A stretch of DNA of 64,000 nt from Vreelandella subterranea (GTDB lineage: Bacteria; Pseudomonadota; Gammaproteobacteria; Pseudomonadales; Halomonadaceae), in assembly GCF_900111305.1 (NCBI RefSeq), contig NZ_FOGS01000002.1, positions 62,001 to 126,000 on the forward strand. Direction: 5' to 3'. Within the stretch, counting starts at the first letter, position 1. Every line of letters starts with the position of its first letter. Positions 40,414 through 48,717 of the stretch are shown here, in pieces. Made by a program: the position numbers and the translations under genes. The notes under the pieces were generated by a model. The model had not been told where the DNA came from. It ran no database searches and saw only the letters and a list, made by a program, of their open reading frames with translations.

Positions 40414-40440
40414 CCGCCTGACGCTCTTCTGTTGTTAGGC

Positions 40441-40476
40441 AAAACGCCTGTCTGGTTAATCCCAGACAGGCGTTTT
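40441..40476 (+). terminator. Terminator after aguB
   Basis: AAAACGCCTGTCTGG (40441-40455) pairs with CCAGACAGGCGTTTT (40462-40476), a perfect 15-bp stem with a 6-nt loop and flanking A and T runs. It works for aguAB and, in reverse, for the convergent mutT-thiE gene. Confidence 0.92.
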
Positions 40477-40487
40477 TGATGCCCTGC

Positions 40488-41444
40488 TTATTTCCAGAAA
40501 TCGCGGATGGAGGCAATCCCCTGGGCGCCCACGGCGCGGGCGTGATTGGCATCAAAACGCGTCATGCCGCCCAACGCAAAGACCGGCATGCCCGCGCGCT
40601 CCACCCACTGCTGAAAATCGTGCCAGCCGATGGGAGCTACATCGGGGTGCGACGGCGTGGTGCGCAATGGCGACAGCGAGACGAAGTCACAGCCTAGCGC
40701 AGCCGCCTGCTCCAACTGCCTGGGGTCATGGGTCGACGCCGACAGCCATTTGTTTTCCGCAATCGGCCGACGCTCAAGCTGCATAAGCCGCTCGCTGGTC
40801 AGATGTATGCCGTCGGCATCCACCTGATCGAGCAGCGAGGGATCGCCATTGAGTAGCAACCGCGCCCCCACCTCGCGACACAGCGTCAGCGCGCGCTGCG
40901 CCCTTGCCACGTAAGCCTCGTGCGTTAGCTGCTTGGCGCGCAGTTGAACCAGCCGGATGTTATCCTCGTTTAGCGCCCGGGTCAGCAGTGCATCAAAACG
41001 GGCTTCATCGGCTTCTTCACCGGTGATCAGGTATTCGGTGGGTAGCATGACAGCCCGCAGGATGGGCAAATTTGCTGCCGGGAACGGATAGTTGACCAGT
41101 TCCTCCATGGGGACCCAGCGAACAGCCTGGCCTTCGCGGCCAAAGGGTTCACCTGCAAAGGCATGCACCTGCCAGACATCCAGCAGTATATGTTTGTCAG
41201 AATACTCATGATGCACCCGGATCAATGGTTGCGCATTGATAATTTCGACGCCCAGCTCTTCGTGCAATTCGCGTTTCAAGCCTTCTAACCCGGTTTCGTA
41301 GGGGGCCAGCTTGCCGCCGGGAAACTCCCATAGTCCGCCGTGATCAACGTTCGAAGGCCGCCTGGCAATCAACACCTGCTGCTTGTCAGCACTGATAATG
41401 GCAGCGGCTGCCACATGAACCCGTCGTTTAACCATGATATTCAT
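40488..41444 (-). CDS. Nudix hydrolase (MutT type) fused to a ThiE/TenI-like domain
   Basis: It is 318 residues. The N-terminal MutT domain (about 1-135) has the full Nudix box, GKLAPYETGLEGLKRELHEE then LGV, with the WEFPGGK lead-in. The C-terminal domain (about 145-318) is a TIM-barrel thiamin phosphate synthase-like part: IRLVQLRAKQL, LLLNGDPSLLDQVDADGIHL and PVFALGGM are seen. The fusion is known in Pseudomonas beside argJ. The Nudix half should clear 8-oxo-dGTP; whether the ThiE half is active is unclear. Start uncertain: ATG at 41444 or 41435, neither with a strong site. Confidence 0.88.
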   Translation of the reverse strand: MNIMVKRRVHVAAAAIISADKQQVLIARRPSNVDHGGLWEFPGGKLAPYETGLEGLKRELHEELGVEIINAQPLIRVHHEYSDKHILLDVWQVHAFAGEPFGREGQAVRWVPMEELVNYPFPAANLPILRAVMLPTEYLITGEEADEARFDALLTRALNEDNIRLVQLRAKQLTHEAYVARAQRALTLCREVGARLLLNGDPSLLDQVDADGIHLTSERLMQLERRPIAENKWLSASTHDPRQLEQAAALGCDFVSLSPLRTTPSHPDVAPIGWHDFQQWVERAGMPVFALGGMTRFDANHARAVGAQGIASIRDFWK

Positions 41445-41542
41445 TACGTCTCTATCCACTGTGTGCACACCCGCTGAGCGATAGCGGTATTATATCGCTG
41501 TTAAGATCTGTTGAGGTCGAAGCGGCGACGAGCGTTTGCCGC

Positions 41543-42772
41543 TTAGCTACGATAATCAGCGTTGATCGATACATAGTCATGGGAGAGATCCGACGTCCAC
41601 ACGGTGGCATTCTCGTCTCCCCGCCCCAGACAAATGCGGATGGTAATCTCATCGTTGGCCATCACCTGGCTACCGGCTTCTTCTGTATACCCCGCCGCAC
41701 GACCGCCGTTTTCCACCAGGCGCACATCGCCAAGCTCGATGATGACCTTTTCAACGTCGAACGCATCGACTGGCGCCCGACCAACGGCGGCAAGAATACG
41801 CCCCCAGTTGGCATCAGACGCATAGAGTGCCGTCTTGACCAAGGGGGAGTGGGCAACGGTAAAGGCCACATCAAGCGCTTCCTGGCGGCTACGAGCCTGG
41901 TCGACCTGCAAGGTGACAAACTTGGTCGCACCTTCACCATCGCGAATTATGGCCTGCGCCAACTCCGTCATTACCCGCTGCAAACCGTTGCGAAAGATGT
42001 CGATATGCGCATCGTTTTCAATGCGCAACCCCGTGCCGGTGGCCGCCAACATGCAGGCGTCATTGGTCGAAGTATCGCTGTCAACGGTAATGCAGTTGAA
42101 CGAGCGATCGACCGTTTCGCGCAGCAGGCGGTCCAGCAATGCCTGATCGATTCCCGCATCCGTCACTACAAAGCCCAGCATGGTGGCCATGTTGGGCTTG
42201 ATCATGCCCGAGCCTTTGGCGATCCCGTTGATCACAACCTCGCGGTCACCGATCGCCAAGGTCACACTCGCCCCCTTGGGACGTGTATCGGTGGTCAAAA
42301 TACCTTCAGCCGCGTGCTGCCAGGCCTGGCCATCACCTGCCAAATCGCCAAGCGCCACAGGAATGCCGTCAAGAAGACGCGCCATGGGCATTGGCTCGCC
42401 GATCACGCCCGTGGAAAACGGCAGCACGGCATAGGGGTTGGCACCCACCTGCTCGGCAACCGAGGTGCAGCTGTCCTGAGCGTCCTTAAGGCCTGCGTCA
42501 CCGGTGCCTGCATTGGCATTGCCCGTATTGATCAACCAGTAGCGAGGAACTTGACCGTTTTCAGCGCTACGCTGAAGGTGCTCCCTTGCCACTTTCACCG
42601 GAGCGGCGCAGAAGGCATTACGGGTGAATACCCCTGACACCGTCGACGTTTCGGGCAACTCAATGACCACGACATCACGACGGTCTGGCTTTTTTATCCC
42701 GGCCATGGCCGAACCTAAGCGCACCCCGTCTAGAGTCGGCATCGGGGGGAAGGGTATTGATCCTACCGCCAT
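41543..42772 (-). CDS. argJ: Bifunctional ornithine acetyltransferase / N-acetylglutamate synthase
   Basis: Arginine pathway enzyme recycling acetyl groups. It is 409 residues. Self-cleavage occurs before the Thr of KPNMATML (about residue 195), giving alpha and beta chains. NTGNANAGTG, STGVIGEPMP, GDREVVINGIAKGSGMIKP and DSDTSTNDA are family blocks. ATG at 42772 with AAGGAG upstream. It lies downstream of secA on the same strand, 30 nt away. The 98-nt gap to the Nudix-ThiE gene has two 7-bp inverted repeats (41477-41499, 41520-41544). Confidence 0.95.
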   Translation of the reverse strand: MAVGSIPFPPMPTLDGVRLGSAMAGIKKPDRRDVVVIELPETSTVSGVFTRNAFCAAPVKVAREHLQRSAENGQVPRYWLINTGNANAGTGDAGLKDAQDSCTSVAEQVGANPYAVLPFSTGVIGEPMPMARLLDGIPVALGDLAGDGQAWQHAAEGILTTDTRPKGASVTLAIGDREVVINGIAKGSGMIKPNMATMLGFVVTDAGIDQALLDRLLRETVDRSFNCITVDSDTSTNDACMLAATGTGLRIENDAHIDIFRNGLQRVMTELAQAIIRDGEGATKFVTLQVDQARSRQEALDVAFTVAHSPLVKTALYASDANWGRILAAVGRAPVDAFDVEKVIIELGDVRLVENGGRAAGYTEEAGSQVMANDEITIRICLGRGDENATVWTSDLSHDYVSINADYRS

Positions 42773-42802
42773 GTAATTCTCCTTAAGCGTGGCGTTTGCA
42801 CT

Positions 42803-45544
42803 TTAATCGAGCTTACCGCAACACTGCTTATACTTTTTGCCCGATCCGCACGGACAGGGGTCATTGCGCCCAACCTTGGGGCCTTCGCGACGAACGGGAC
42901 GGCCATCGGCGCCAGGTGCCTCTTTTGGCGCGTCGGTTTCGTCGGCCGCGGCAGCGTCCGGGTCGTCATGGCGGCTGGCGGCAGTGGCTTTTTCACGCTC
43001 CAGCGCTTCACGACGCTTCTGCTCCAGGGCTTCCACTTCTTCCGGCTGGCGGACCTGTACATGGCTGAGAATCCGTGTCACGTCTGCCTTGATGTTCGTC
43101 AGCAACTGCTGAAAAAGCTCAAACGCTTCACGCTTGTATTCCTGCTTGGGGTTTTTCTGCGCATAGCCACGCAGGTGAATACCGCGACGCAGATGGTCCA
43201 TGGATTGCAGGTGCTCTTTCCAGCGGGTATCGAGAACCTGCAGCATCACCTGCTTTTCAAACCGGCGAATAAGCGCTTCACCGGCGGCGTCGATTTTCGC
43301 GGCGTAGGCTTCCCGGTGCATGGTGTGCAGGCGTTCGCGCAGCTTCTCTTCGTTGAAGCGCTGATCCGCTTCTGCCCATTCGACCACCGGCGCATCCAGG
43401 TTGAATTCGGTTTTCAGGTGCGCTTCCAGGCCCGGCAGGTCCCACTGCTCGGCCAGGCTTTGCGGCGGAACAAAGTCGCTGATGGCCTCTTCCATGACTT
43501 CTTCATGGATGCCCGCAACAGCGTCTGCCACGTTATCAGCGGCCAGGATGTCGTTACGCTGCTGATAAATGACCCGGCGCTGGTCGTTGGCCACATCATC
43601 GTATTCAAGGAGCTGTTTACGAATGTCGAAGTTGCGCCCCTCGACTTTCTTCTGCGCTCGCTCCACGGCATTGGAGACCATCTTGTGCTCGATGGCTTCG
43701 CCACGCTCCAGGCCCATCGCCTGCATCAGACGCTTGACGCGGTCAGACCCGAACAGTCGCATCAGACTGTCTTCGAGGGACAGGAAGAAGCGGGTGGAGC
43801 CAGGGTCACCCTGGCGCCCGGCACGGCCGCGCAGCTGATTATCGATCCGCCGCGACTCGTGGCGCTCGGAGCCGATCACGTGCAAACCGCCGGCTTCCAG
43901 AACGGCGTCGTGACGCTCCTGCCATTCTGCTTTCAGGGCATCAATCTGCGCCTGGCTGGGCTGCTGGAGTTTGGCCACTTCAGCTTCCCAGTTACCCCCC
44001 AGCACGATATCGGTACCCCGGCCCGCCATGTTGGTGGCGATCGTTACCGCTCCAGGACGCCCCGCCTGGGCAATGATCTCGGCTTCACTTTGGTGTTGCT
44101 TGGCATTGAGAACGTTGAACGCGAGATTGGCCTCGCGCATCAGGTGCGCAATGTATTCGGAGGTTTCGATGGAGGCCGTACCCACCAGCACAGGGCGACC
44201 CGCTTCCGTCTGTACTTTGACGTCCTGGATAATGGCTTCGTATTTCTCTTCCGCGCTCAGGTAGACCAAATCATTGAGGTCTTTCCGCTTCAACGGCCGA
44301 TTGGTGGGAATCACCACCACATCAAGCCCATAAATCTGGCGGAATTCGAAAGCCTCGGTATCGGCCGTCCCGGTCATACCGGCGAGCTTGTCGTAGAGGC
44401 GGAAGTAGTTCTGGAAGGTGGTCGAGGCCAGGGTCTGGCTCTCGCGCTGAACGGTGACGCCCTCTTTAGCTTCGACAGCCTGGTGCAGGCCCTCCGACCA
44501 GCGCCGCCCCGGCATGGAACGCCCGGTGTGTTCGTCGACGATCACTACCTGATCGTCGGAGACCATATAGTCCACATCGCGGTGGTAAAGATGACGGGCG
44601 CGCAACGCCGAGTGCATGTGTTGAAGCAGGTTGAGGTTCTGAGCCGCATACAAGGAGTCGTCTTCCCCCAGCAACCCCTCCTCACGCATGAGGGCTTCGA
44701 CCTTGTTGTGGCCCTGCTCGGTCAGTTCAACCTGTTTTTGCTTTTCCTCTAGGACGAAATCCCCTGTGACTGGCGTCTCGTCATCCTCGGATTTCTCGCC
44801 TTTTTCCAACTGCTGCGACAGACGGTCAACCACCTTGTACAGATCGGTATTCTCGTCCACAGCACCTGAAATGATCAACGGCGTACGCGCTTCATCGATC
44901 AGGATCGAATCCACCTCATCGACAATCGCGTAGTGCAGCTCACGCTGGACTTTATCTTCAAGCGAAAAGGCCATGTTATCGCGCAGATAATCGAAGCCAA
45001 ATTCGTTGTTAGTGCCGTAGGTAATATCGCAGTGATACGCATGACGCTTTTCGGCGCTGGTCTGACCGCTGAAGATGACCCCGACGGTGAGCCCCAAAAA
45101 CTCATAAAGGGGACGCATCCATTCAGCGTCACGGCGGGCCAGGTAGTCGTTCACCGTCACCACGTGAACGCCTTTCGCCGGTAACGCATTCAAGTAAACG
45201 GCAAGTGTCGCCACCAGGGTCTTACCCTCACCGGTTTTCATTTCAGCAATACGGCCACGATGCAGGGTGATCCCGCCAACCATTTGCACATCAAAGTGCC
45301 GCATGCCCATGACGCGTTTACTGGCTTCACGGACCATCGCAAAGGCGTGCGGCATTAAGCTATCCAGCGACTCACCATCCTCCAGTCGCTGACGCAATGT
45401 TGCCGTGGTGGCCTGCAGTTCGGCATCGCTTAGTGCCTCGAACTCACTTTCCAGCGCATTAACGTGCTGCACGCTTTTGTGCATGCGTTTTACATCACGG
45501 TCATTTTTTGAACCGACGACCTTACGTAATAAATTATTGATCAT
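42803..45544 (-). CDS. secA: Preprotein translocase ATPase SecA
   Basis: Motor of the Sec export channel. It is 913 residues. [13 protein letters not shown] (Walker A), [20 protein letters not shown] (Walker B), [28 protein letters not shown] and the C-terminal zinc tail [14 protein letters not shown] (SecB/ribosome contact) are all present. The ATG at 45544 has only a weak GGA at -7, inside a small hairpin, suggesting regulated initiation. A 120-codon gene in the secM position ends 73 nt upstream. Confidence 0.98.
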   Translation of the reverse strand: MINNLLRKVVGSKNDRDVKRMHKSVQHVNALESEFEALSDAELQATTATLRQRLEDGESLDSLMPHAFAMVREASKRVMGMRHFDVQMVGGITLHRGRIAEMKTGEGKTLVATLAVYLNALPAKGVHVVTVNDYLARRDAEWMRPLYEFLGLTVGVIFSGQTSAEKRHAYHCDITYGTNNEFGFDYLRDNMAFSLEDKVQRELHYAIVDEVDSILIDEARTPLIISGAVDENTDLYKVVDRLSQQLEKGEKSEDDETPVTGDFVLEEKQKQVELTEQGHNKVEALMREEGLLGEDDSLYAAQNLNLLQHMHSALRARHLYHRDVDYMVSDDQVVIVDEHTGRSMPGRRWSEGLHQAVEAKEGVTVQRESQTLASTTFQNYFRLYDKLAGMTGTADTEAFEFRQIYGLDVVVIPTNRPLKRKDLNDLVYLSAEEKYEAIIQDVKVQTEAGRPVLVGTASIETSEYIAHLMREANLAFNVLNAKQHQSEAEIIAQAGRPGAVTIATNMAGRGTDIVLGGNWEAEVAKLQQPSQAQIDALKAEWQERHDAVLEAGGLHVIGSERHESRRIDNQLRGRAGRQGDPGSTRFFLSLEDSLMRLFGSDRVKRLMQAMGLERGEAIEHKMVSNAVERAQKKVEGRNFDIRKQLLEYDDVANDQRRVIYQQRNDILAADNVADAVAGIHEEVMEEAISDFVPPQSLAEQWDLPGLEAHLKTEFNLDAPVVEWAEADQRFNEEKLRERLHTMHREAYAAKIDAAGEALIRRFEKQVMLQVLDTRWKEHLQSMDHLRRGIHLRGYAQKNPKQEYKREAFELFQQLLTNIKADVTRILSHVQVRQPEEVEALEQKRREALEREKATAASRHDDPDAAAADETDAPKEAPGADGRPVRREGPKVGRNDPCPCGSGKKYKQCCGKLD

Positions 45545-45545
45545 G

Positions 45546-45634
45546 TAGTTTCCAACTAGCCACGAGTGCCCTTGCCAGGGTCACCCCGTTCTATAAATGA
45601 AGAAGGTTGACTGACTATCAGCCGTAAAACGGGG
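45546..45634 (-). promoter_or_regulatory. RNA structures linking the upstream leader gene to secA initiation
   Basis: On the minus-strand RNA, CCCCGUUUUA (45634-45625, in the last codons of the upstream gene) can pair with UAGAACGGGG (45593-45584) in ten consecutive pairs, one of them G-U. The loop is 31 nt. Nearer secA, UAGUU and AACUA (45558-45546) close a 5-bp hairpin whose loop GGA is the only likely secA ribosome site. A ribosome stalled at the RGPP codons (45653-45642) would reach the 5' arm of the first helix. Pairing is read by eye; folding energies were not computed. Confidence 0.5.
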
Positions 45635-45980
45635 AAATCTGAGGGGGGCCACGACGACTGAACACATCATGTGCGGCCACTAGCACACTAACAAAACGCT
45701 TGAATGCGAAGGGTTTAGGCGACGCTAGGGGCTTCACCACGACCCAGAAGCGCCGCAGAGCACGACGCCGGGTTGCCATCAAGCGCGTCCGCGCACGCAA
45801 TACAGCGGGCACCCAAATACACGCCACCACGCTGCGCTCACCACCCCGTAGCGCTTCTGCATAAGTCAGGTTAGTCGGCAATAAACAGCCGACCAACAGG
45901 CCTGCCAGCCACCACCGCGCCAGGCTATGGCGACGCTGACGCCGAGGCAATACCGAGGCAATGTTCAACGCTTGCGACAT
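45618..45980 (-). CDS. Signal-peptide-bearing leader protein in the secM position; candidate arrest peptide
   Basis: It is 120 residues and I recognise no known family. The N-terminus has a long basic n-region (PRRQRRHSLAR), hydrophobic core WWLAGLLVGCLLP and likely signal peptidase I site TYA-EA after residue 41. The passenger is very basic (ATRRRALRRFW, KPFAFKRF) with no enzyme motif. It ends FSRRGPPQISPFYG, with R110-G111-P112-P113. E. coli SecM, at the same place before secA, is also a signal-bearing protein whose C-terminus holds FS...GIRAGPQ; RAPP motifs stall ribosomes in other monitors. Length, topology, position and the RGPP end fit a secretion monitor, but the Trp-Ile part of SecM is lacking. 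Start 45980 has GGGAG 12 nt upstream. Confidence 0.6.
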   Translation of the reverse strand: MSQALNIASVLPRRQRRHSLARWWLAGLLVGCLLPTNLTYAEALRGGERSVVACIWVPAVLRARTRLMATRRRALRRFWVVVKPLASPKPFAFKRFVSVLVAAHDVFSRRGPPQISPFYG

Positions 45981-46137
45981 GCTGTGGACAAACTCCCGAG
46001 CGTGTTAGGCTTTAAGGGTCGGGCAACCTGACGTGAGCCCGGAACCACCTTTGCCAGAAAGCATCTACATAAGGCACCGATGTACAGGTAAAGTACCTAT
46101 GCATGGGGCAATAAGCGATACCTTAGGAATCAAGCGT

Positions 46138-46629
46138 ATGAGTATAAAGGTTAAGCGATCTCAGGCCCAGCCCATCAGCCGCCTGATGGGCAAGTCGGGC
46201 GATATCGGCAAGCTTATGCGCCTCTCAGCGCTTATTGATCAGGCACAACGTCATTTGCAGGCCCACCTGCCCGAGGCAATGCGTGAACATATTTATGTTG
46301 GCGGGTTTCGCGACGGTCGTTTGACGCTGATCAGCGGCCAGGCCCAATGGTTAACCTGGCTGCGCTACGAGCAAAATCGCTTGCTAGAGCTCATTCATCA
46401 GCTCCCGGGGTTCGAGGGTGTCACTGGGTTTACCTTCAAGGTGCGTCCTGTAAGGACCATCCAGCCACCTTTACGCAACACCCGCTCTCTGTCGAGTTCA
46501 GCGGGCAAAACACTCAACCAGTGTGCCGAAGACACCGACCACCCCGCGCTCAAGCGAGCTCTGGAAAGGTTAGCCTCACATGCGGCGCAGGACCATGAGA
46601 GCGGCAATGAGAACAACCATAAGTACTGA
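46138..46629 (+). CDS. dciA: DUF721 protein, DciA replicative-helicase loader/operator
   Basis: It is 163 residues. The N-terminal half (ISRLMGKSGDIGKLMRLSAL, EHIYVGGFRDGRLTLISGQ, LTWLRYEQNRLLELIHQLPG) is the DUF721 domain; the tail is disordered and polar. DciA loads DnaB in bacteria that lack DnaC/DnaI. In Pseudomonas the DUF721 gene also lies between lpxC and secA. ATG at 46138 with AGGA about 9 nt upstream; 35 in-frame codons before it are not supported. Divergent from the leader gene of secA, so both promoters lie in 45981-46137. Confidence 0.85.
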   Translation: MSIKVKRSQAQPISRLMGKSGDIGKLMRLSALIDQAQRHLQAHLPEAMREHIYVGGFRDGRLTLISGQAQWLTWLRYEQNRLLELIHQLPGFEGVTGFTFKVRPVRTIQPPLRNTRSLSSSAGKTLNQCAEDTDHPALKRALERLASHAAQDHESGNENNHKY

Positions 46630-46674
46630 ACCGGATAGCTCAACTCGACAGTTGAGAAAAGACACTCGGGTTCT

Positions 46675-47904
46675 TTATTCAGCCAAGTCATTTCGACCCT
46701 CGCCTTTTCGTTGGTTGCGATGTCGCTGGCGATAACCGTAAGTAGCATTTCTGACGGTTTCCTCGTCTTCCAACCCCACCCCTAGCGCGCCGACAAAAGT
46801 GGCCACCGAAGTCGTGAGCCAGGCGAGCACAATGTAATCCAAAAGCTCTATCGTGTGGCCAAGCTTGGTTTCCAGCATGTCGAACGGAACAAAGACAAGC
46901 GCTACGATGCAGAACAAAATCAGCAGAATCGCATAATAAAAGGCCACGCCAGCGCTCAATGTCAGCACGGTAACGGCATTATAGAGGCGCGCAAGATATG
47001 GCGACGAGGCCTTTCGGGGCGGTTCCCAAAGATTATGGGCAAGAATGATCCAGGCGATCATGGCCAGCATGGCAACCACCATCAGCAAGACGAGGCGGGG
47101 CCAACCATAGTGATCGCTGAGCTGCCAAAGGTTGGGAAATACAAGGCCATAGGTACCGGTTGCGAACGCGGCGGCAATAACCCCTTTGAAAGCGGGGAAG
47201 ATGGTCCAGGGCCGATTGGCGCGCACCATGCCCGCCAGGATGCGCAAGTTTCCGTTGATCCAGGTCTCGGCAATGAAGCGCACGTCGATGGTATGCTCTT
47301 CGCTGGTCAGAGTGAGCCGACGTATCGGAAACAACTTCTCGTAAAGATGCGTTCCCAGCAGTTGCCAGGCTCCCTGCCCACGCAGACTCTCATGTACCTT
47401 TCGGGATCGCGACGTATGTCGCGACTGGCGAGTGCGGTCCTCGACCGAGCTTCCATGATGCATTTCGTTGGCCAGTTGCAGTATCGCCTCGCAAAGACGA
47501 CGGCGTATGGTGGTAGCGCCAAAGGTTGGCAGTGAAATTAGCGCAACGCTATTTGCCTTGCTGGCCTCAGCGACCACGAAACGATTCCGCTTGCGGATAG
47601 GCAAATCGGTAATGCAGATGACATAGTCCCACTGCCGCTGCTGTTTATAATTGATCAGGTTCCCGACAATATACGTAGAATCCTCTGCAGCACCGATCAA
47701 AGGGTCAACGATCAGTTCCACTTCCCAGCTCAGCCGATCGTCGACATAGTCGGCCAAAAGCGGAGGTAGCCGGTCGATTATCCGTCGGGAAACTTCGGCG
47801 GGCATTTCTGGAGCAGGCACCAGACCAATTACCTTTCGATGTGCGTCCCCCTCCTGACTCCCACTTGGCTGTTGCCCCTGAGTTTGGCCAATACCCCAGG
47901 ACAT
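46675..47904 (-). CDS. Membrane protein of unknown function with cytoplasmic N-terminal domain
   Basis: It is 409 residues and not recognised. About 210 residues form a soluble, mixed alpha/beta-looking part (VIGLVPAPEMP, YVICITDLPIRKRNRFVVAE, VALISLPTFGATTIRRRL). About five membrane segments follow: near residues 235-256, 268-290, 308-348 (two) and 355-380. The tail is short and basic. The ITDLPIR and LISLPTFG pieces look like buried strands with loops, as in nucleotide-binding folds, but no P-loop is visible. ATG at 47904 with AAGGAG 5 nt upstream. It lies behind hsp20 and its terminator, on the same strand, in the accessory module between dciA and lpxC. Confidence 0.8.
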   Translation of the reverse strand: MSWGIGQTQGQQPSGSQEGDAHRKVIGLVPAPEMPAEVSRRIIDRLPPLLADYVDDRLSWEVELIVDPLIGAAEDSTYIVGNLINYKQQRQWDYVICITDLPIRKRNRFVVAEASKANSVALISLPTFGATTIRRRLCEAILQLANEMHHGSSVEDRTRQSRHTSRSRKVHESLRGQGAWQLLGTHLYEKLFPIRRLTLTSEEHTIDVRFIAETWINGNLRILAGMVRANRPWTIFPAFKGVIAAAFATGTYGLVFPNLWQLSDHYGWPRLVLLMVVAMLAMIAWIILAHNLWEPPRKASSPYLARLYNAVTVLTLSAGVAFYYAILLILFCIVALVFVPFDMLETKLGHTIELLDYIVLAWLTTSVATFVGALGVGLEDEETVRNATYGYRQRHRNQRKGEGRNDLAE

Positions 47905-48061
47905 AAACACTCCTTAATCCCATGGTGAATGCATCAGAAAACGCTTTAAAAGGCGCAAGACCCGCGGCCGCGGGACAACATCAAAGCGAAGGTGCGTCCA
48001 ATGCCGTTGAACGTAACGCCTGTATACCTCTCAATATCTGGGTCAGGCCATTGTATGCTGA

Positions 48062-48091
48062 CAAAAAAGCGGGAAGCCTGGGCTTCCCGCT
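48062..48091 (-). terminator. Terminator after hsp20
   Basis: AGCGGGAAGCC (48068-48078) and GGCTTCCCGCT (48081-48091) form an 11-bp stem with a 2-nt nominal loop. On the minus strand it is followed by a U-run from AAAAAA at 48063-48068. It separates hsp20 from the membrane protein gene, which therefore probably has its own promoter in 47905-48061. Confidence 0.88.
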
Positions 48092-48111
48092 AAGTGAGTT
48101 ACGGTGCCAGC

Positions 48112-48555
48112 TTAGCCTTGCACCTCGATGCGGCGCTGCCCGCCCTGCTCCTTCTTCTTGATGCGTAATTTCAGTACGCCTTTGTCGGCGCGGGCCTCCA
48201 CATCTTCGTCACTGGCGGCTTCCGGCAAGGTGAATCGACGAACGAAAGCGCCATATGAGCGCTCCACATGACGGAAGCCGTTGCGTTCACTCTCATTCTC
48301 TTCCTGGCGTTGTCCACGAAGAGTCAACACGCCATTTTCAAGCGTTACTTCCAGATCCTTGGGATCGATACCCGGCACTTCGGCCTCGATCACATATTCC
48401 TCGGGCTCCTCACGGATATCCACTGCCGGACTCCACTGCCCTGAGAGAGAGGGAATGCCGGGTCGATCCTGATCGAAGAGCCGTTCTATCTCGCTGCTGA
48501 ACTGACGCAGCAAGCTGCTTGGTTCATGATCACGAATGGAAGGTAAACGTGCCAT
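48112..48555 (-). CDS. Hsp20 / alpha-crystallin small heat-shock protein
   Basis: ATP-independent chaperone holding unfolded proteins. It is 147 residues: N-terminal arm 1-40 (LLRQFSSEIERLF), alpha-crystallin domain about 41-138 (PAVDIREEPEEYVIEAEVPG, GVLTLRGQR, ARADKGVLKLRIKK) and a tail with RRIEVQ, an I-x-V anchor for oligomers. Closer to class A/HspC-like bacterial sHsps than to E. coli IbpA by length and DIREE start. ATG at 48555 with a strong AAGGAGGTG upstream. A TTGAAA plus CTCTATCT pair upstream resembles a sigma-32 promoter. Confidence 0.94.
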   Translation of the reverse strand: MARLPSIRDHEPSSLLRQFSSEIERLFDQDRPGIPSLSGQWSPAVDIREEPEEYVIEAEVPGIDPKDLEVTLENGVLTLRGQRQEENESERNGFRHVERSYGAFVRRFTLPEAASDEDVEARADKGVLKLRIKKKEQGGQRRIEVQG

Positions 48556-48582
48556 TGAGCTTCACCTCCTTTGGCTTTCACT

Positions 48583-48670
48583 CTATCTGTACACCTACTC
48601 AGATAGAGGCGACAACGCCATTTTCAACCCCCTACGCGCCCTTGAATTCAAGCTTTTTTTAACCTATTTA
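48583..48670. promoter_or_regulatory. Divergent heat-shock-like promoter elements, hsp20 and ATP-grasp gene
   Basis: Toward hsp20: TTGAAA (minus strand, 48627-48622), 13 nt, then CTCTATCT (48609-48602). Toward the ATP-grasp gene: CTTGAAT (48641-48647), 14 nt, then ACCTATTTA (48662-48670), which agrees with the sigma-32 -10 CCCCATTTA at 7 of 9. The second -35 is part of the 12-bp palindrome CTTGAATTCAAG. An inverted repeat CTATCTG/CAGATAG (48583-48606) overlaps the hsp20 -10 and could be an operator. Matches are by eye and imperfect. Confidence 0.4.
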
Positions 48671-48717
48671 ATAAGGAGTTAAGTCTCGTCTTTCCAGGAA
48701 AACACTTGGAGGACACC

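Noticed and set aside
42968-44752. A 594-codon open frame on the plus strand across secA
   Set aside because: It is antisense to the fully conserved secA gene, arises from GC-biased third positions, and its translation shows no domain or signal.
47911-48161. A 79-codon plus-strand frame in the gap behind hsp20
   Set aside because: It runs through the hsp20 terminator and into the hsp20 coding end, with no ribosome site and low-complexity sequence.
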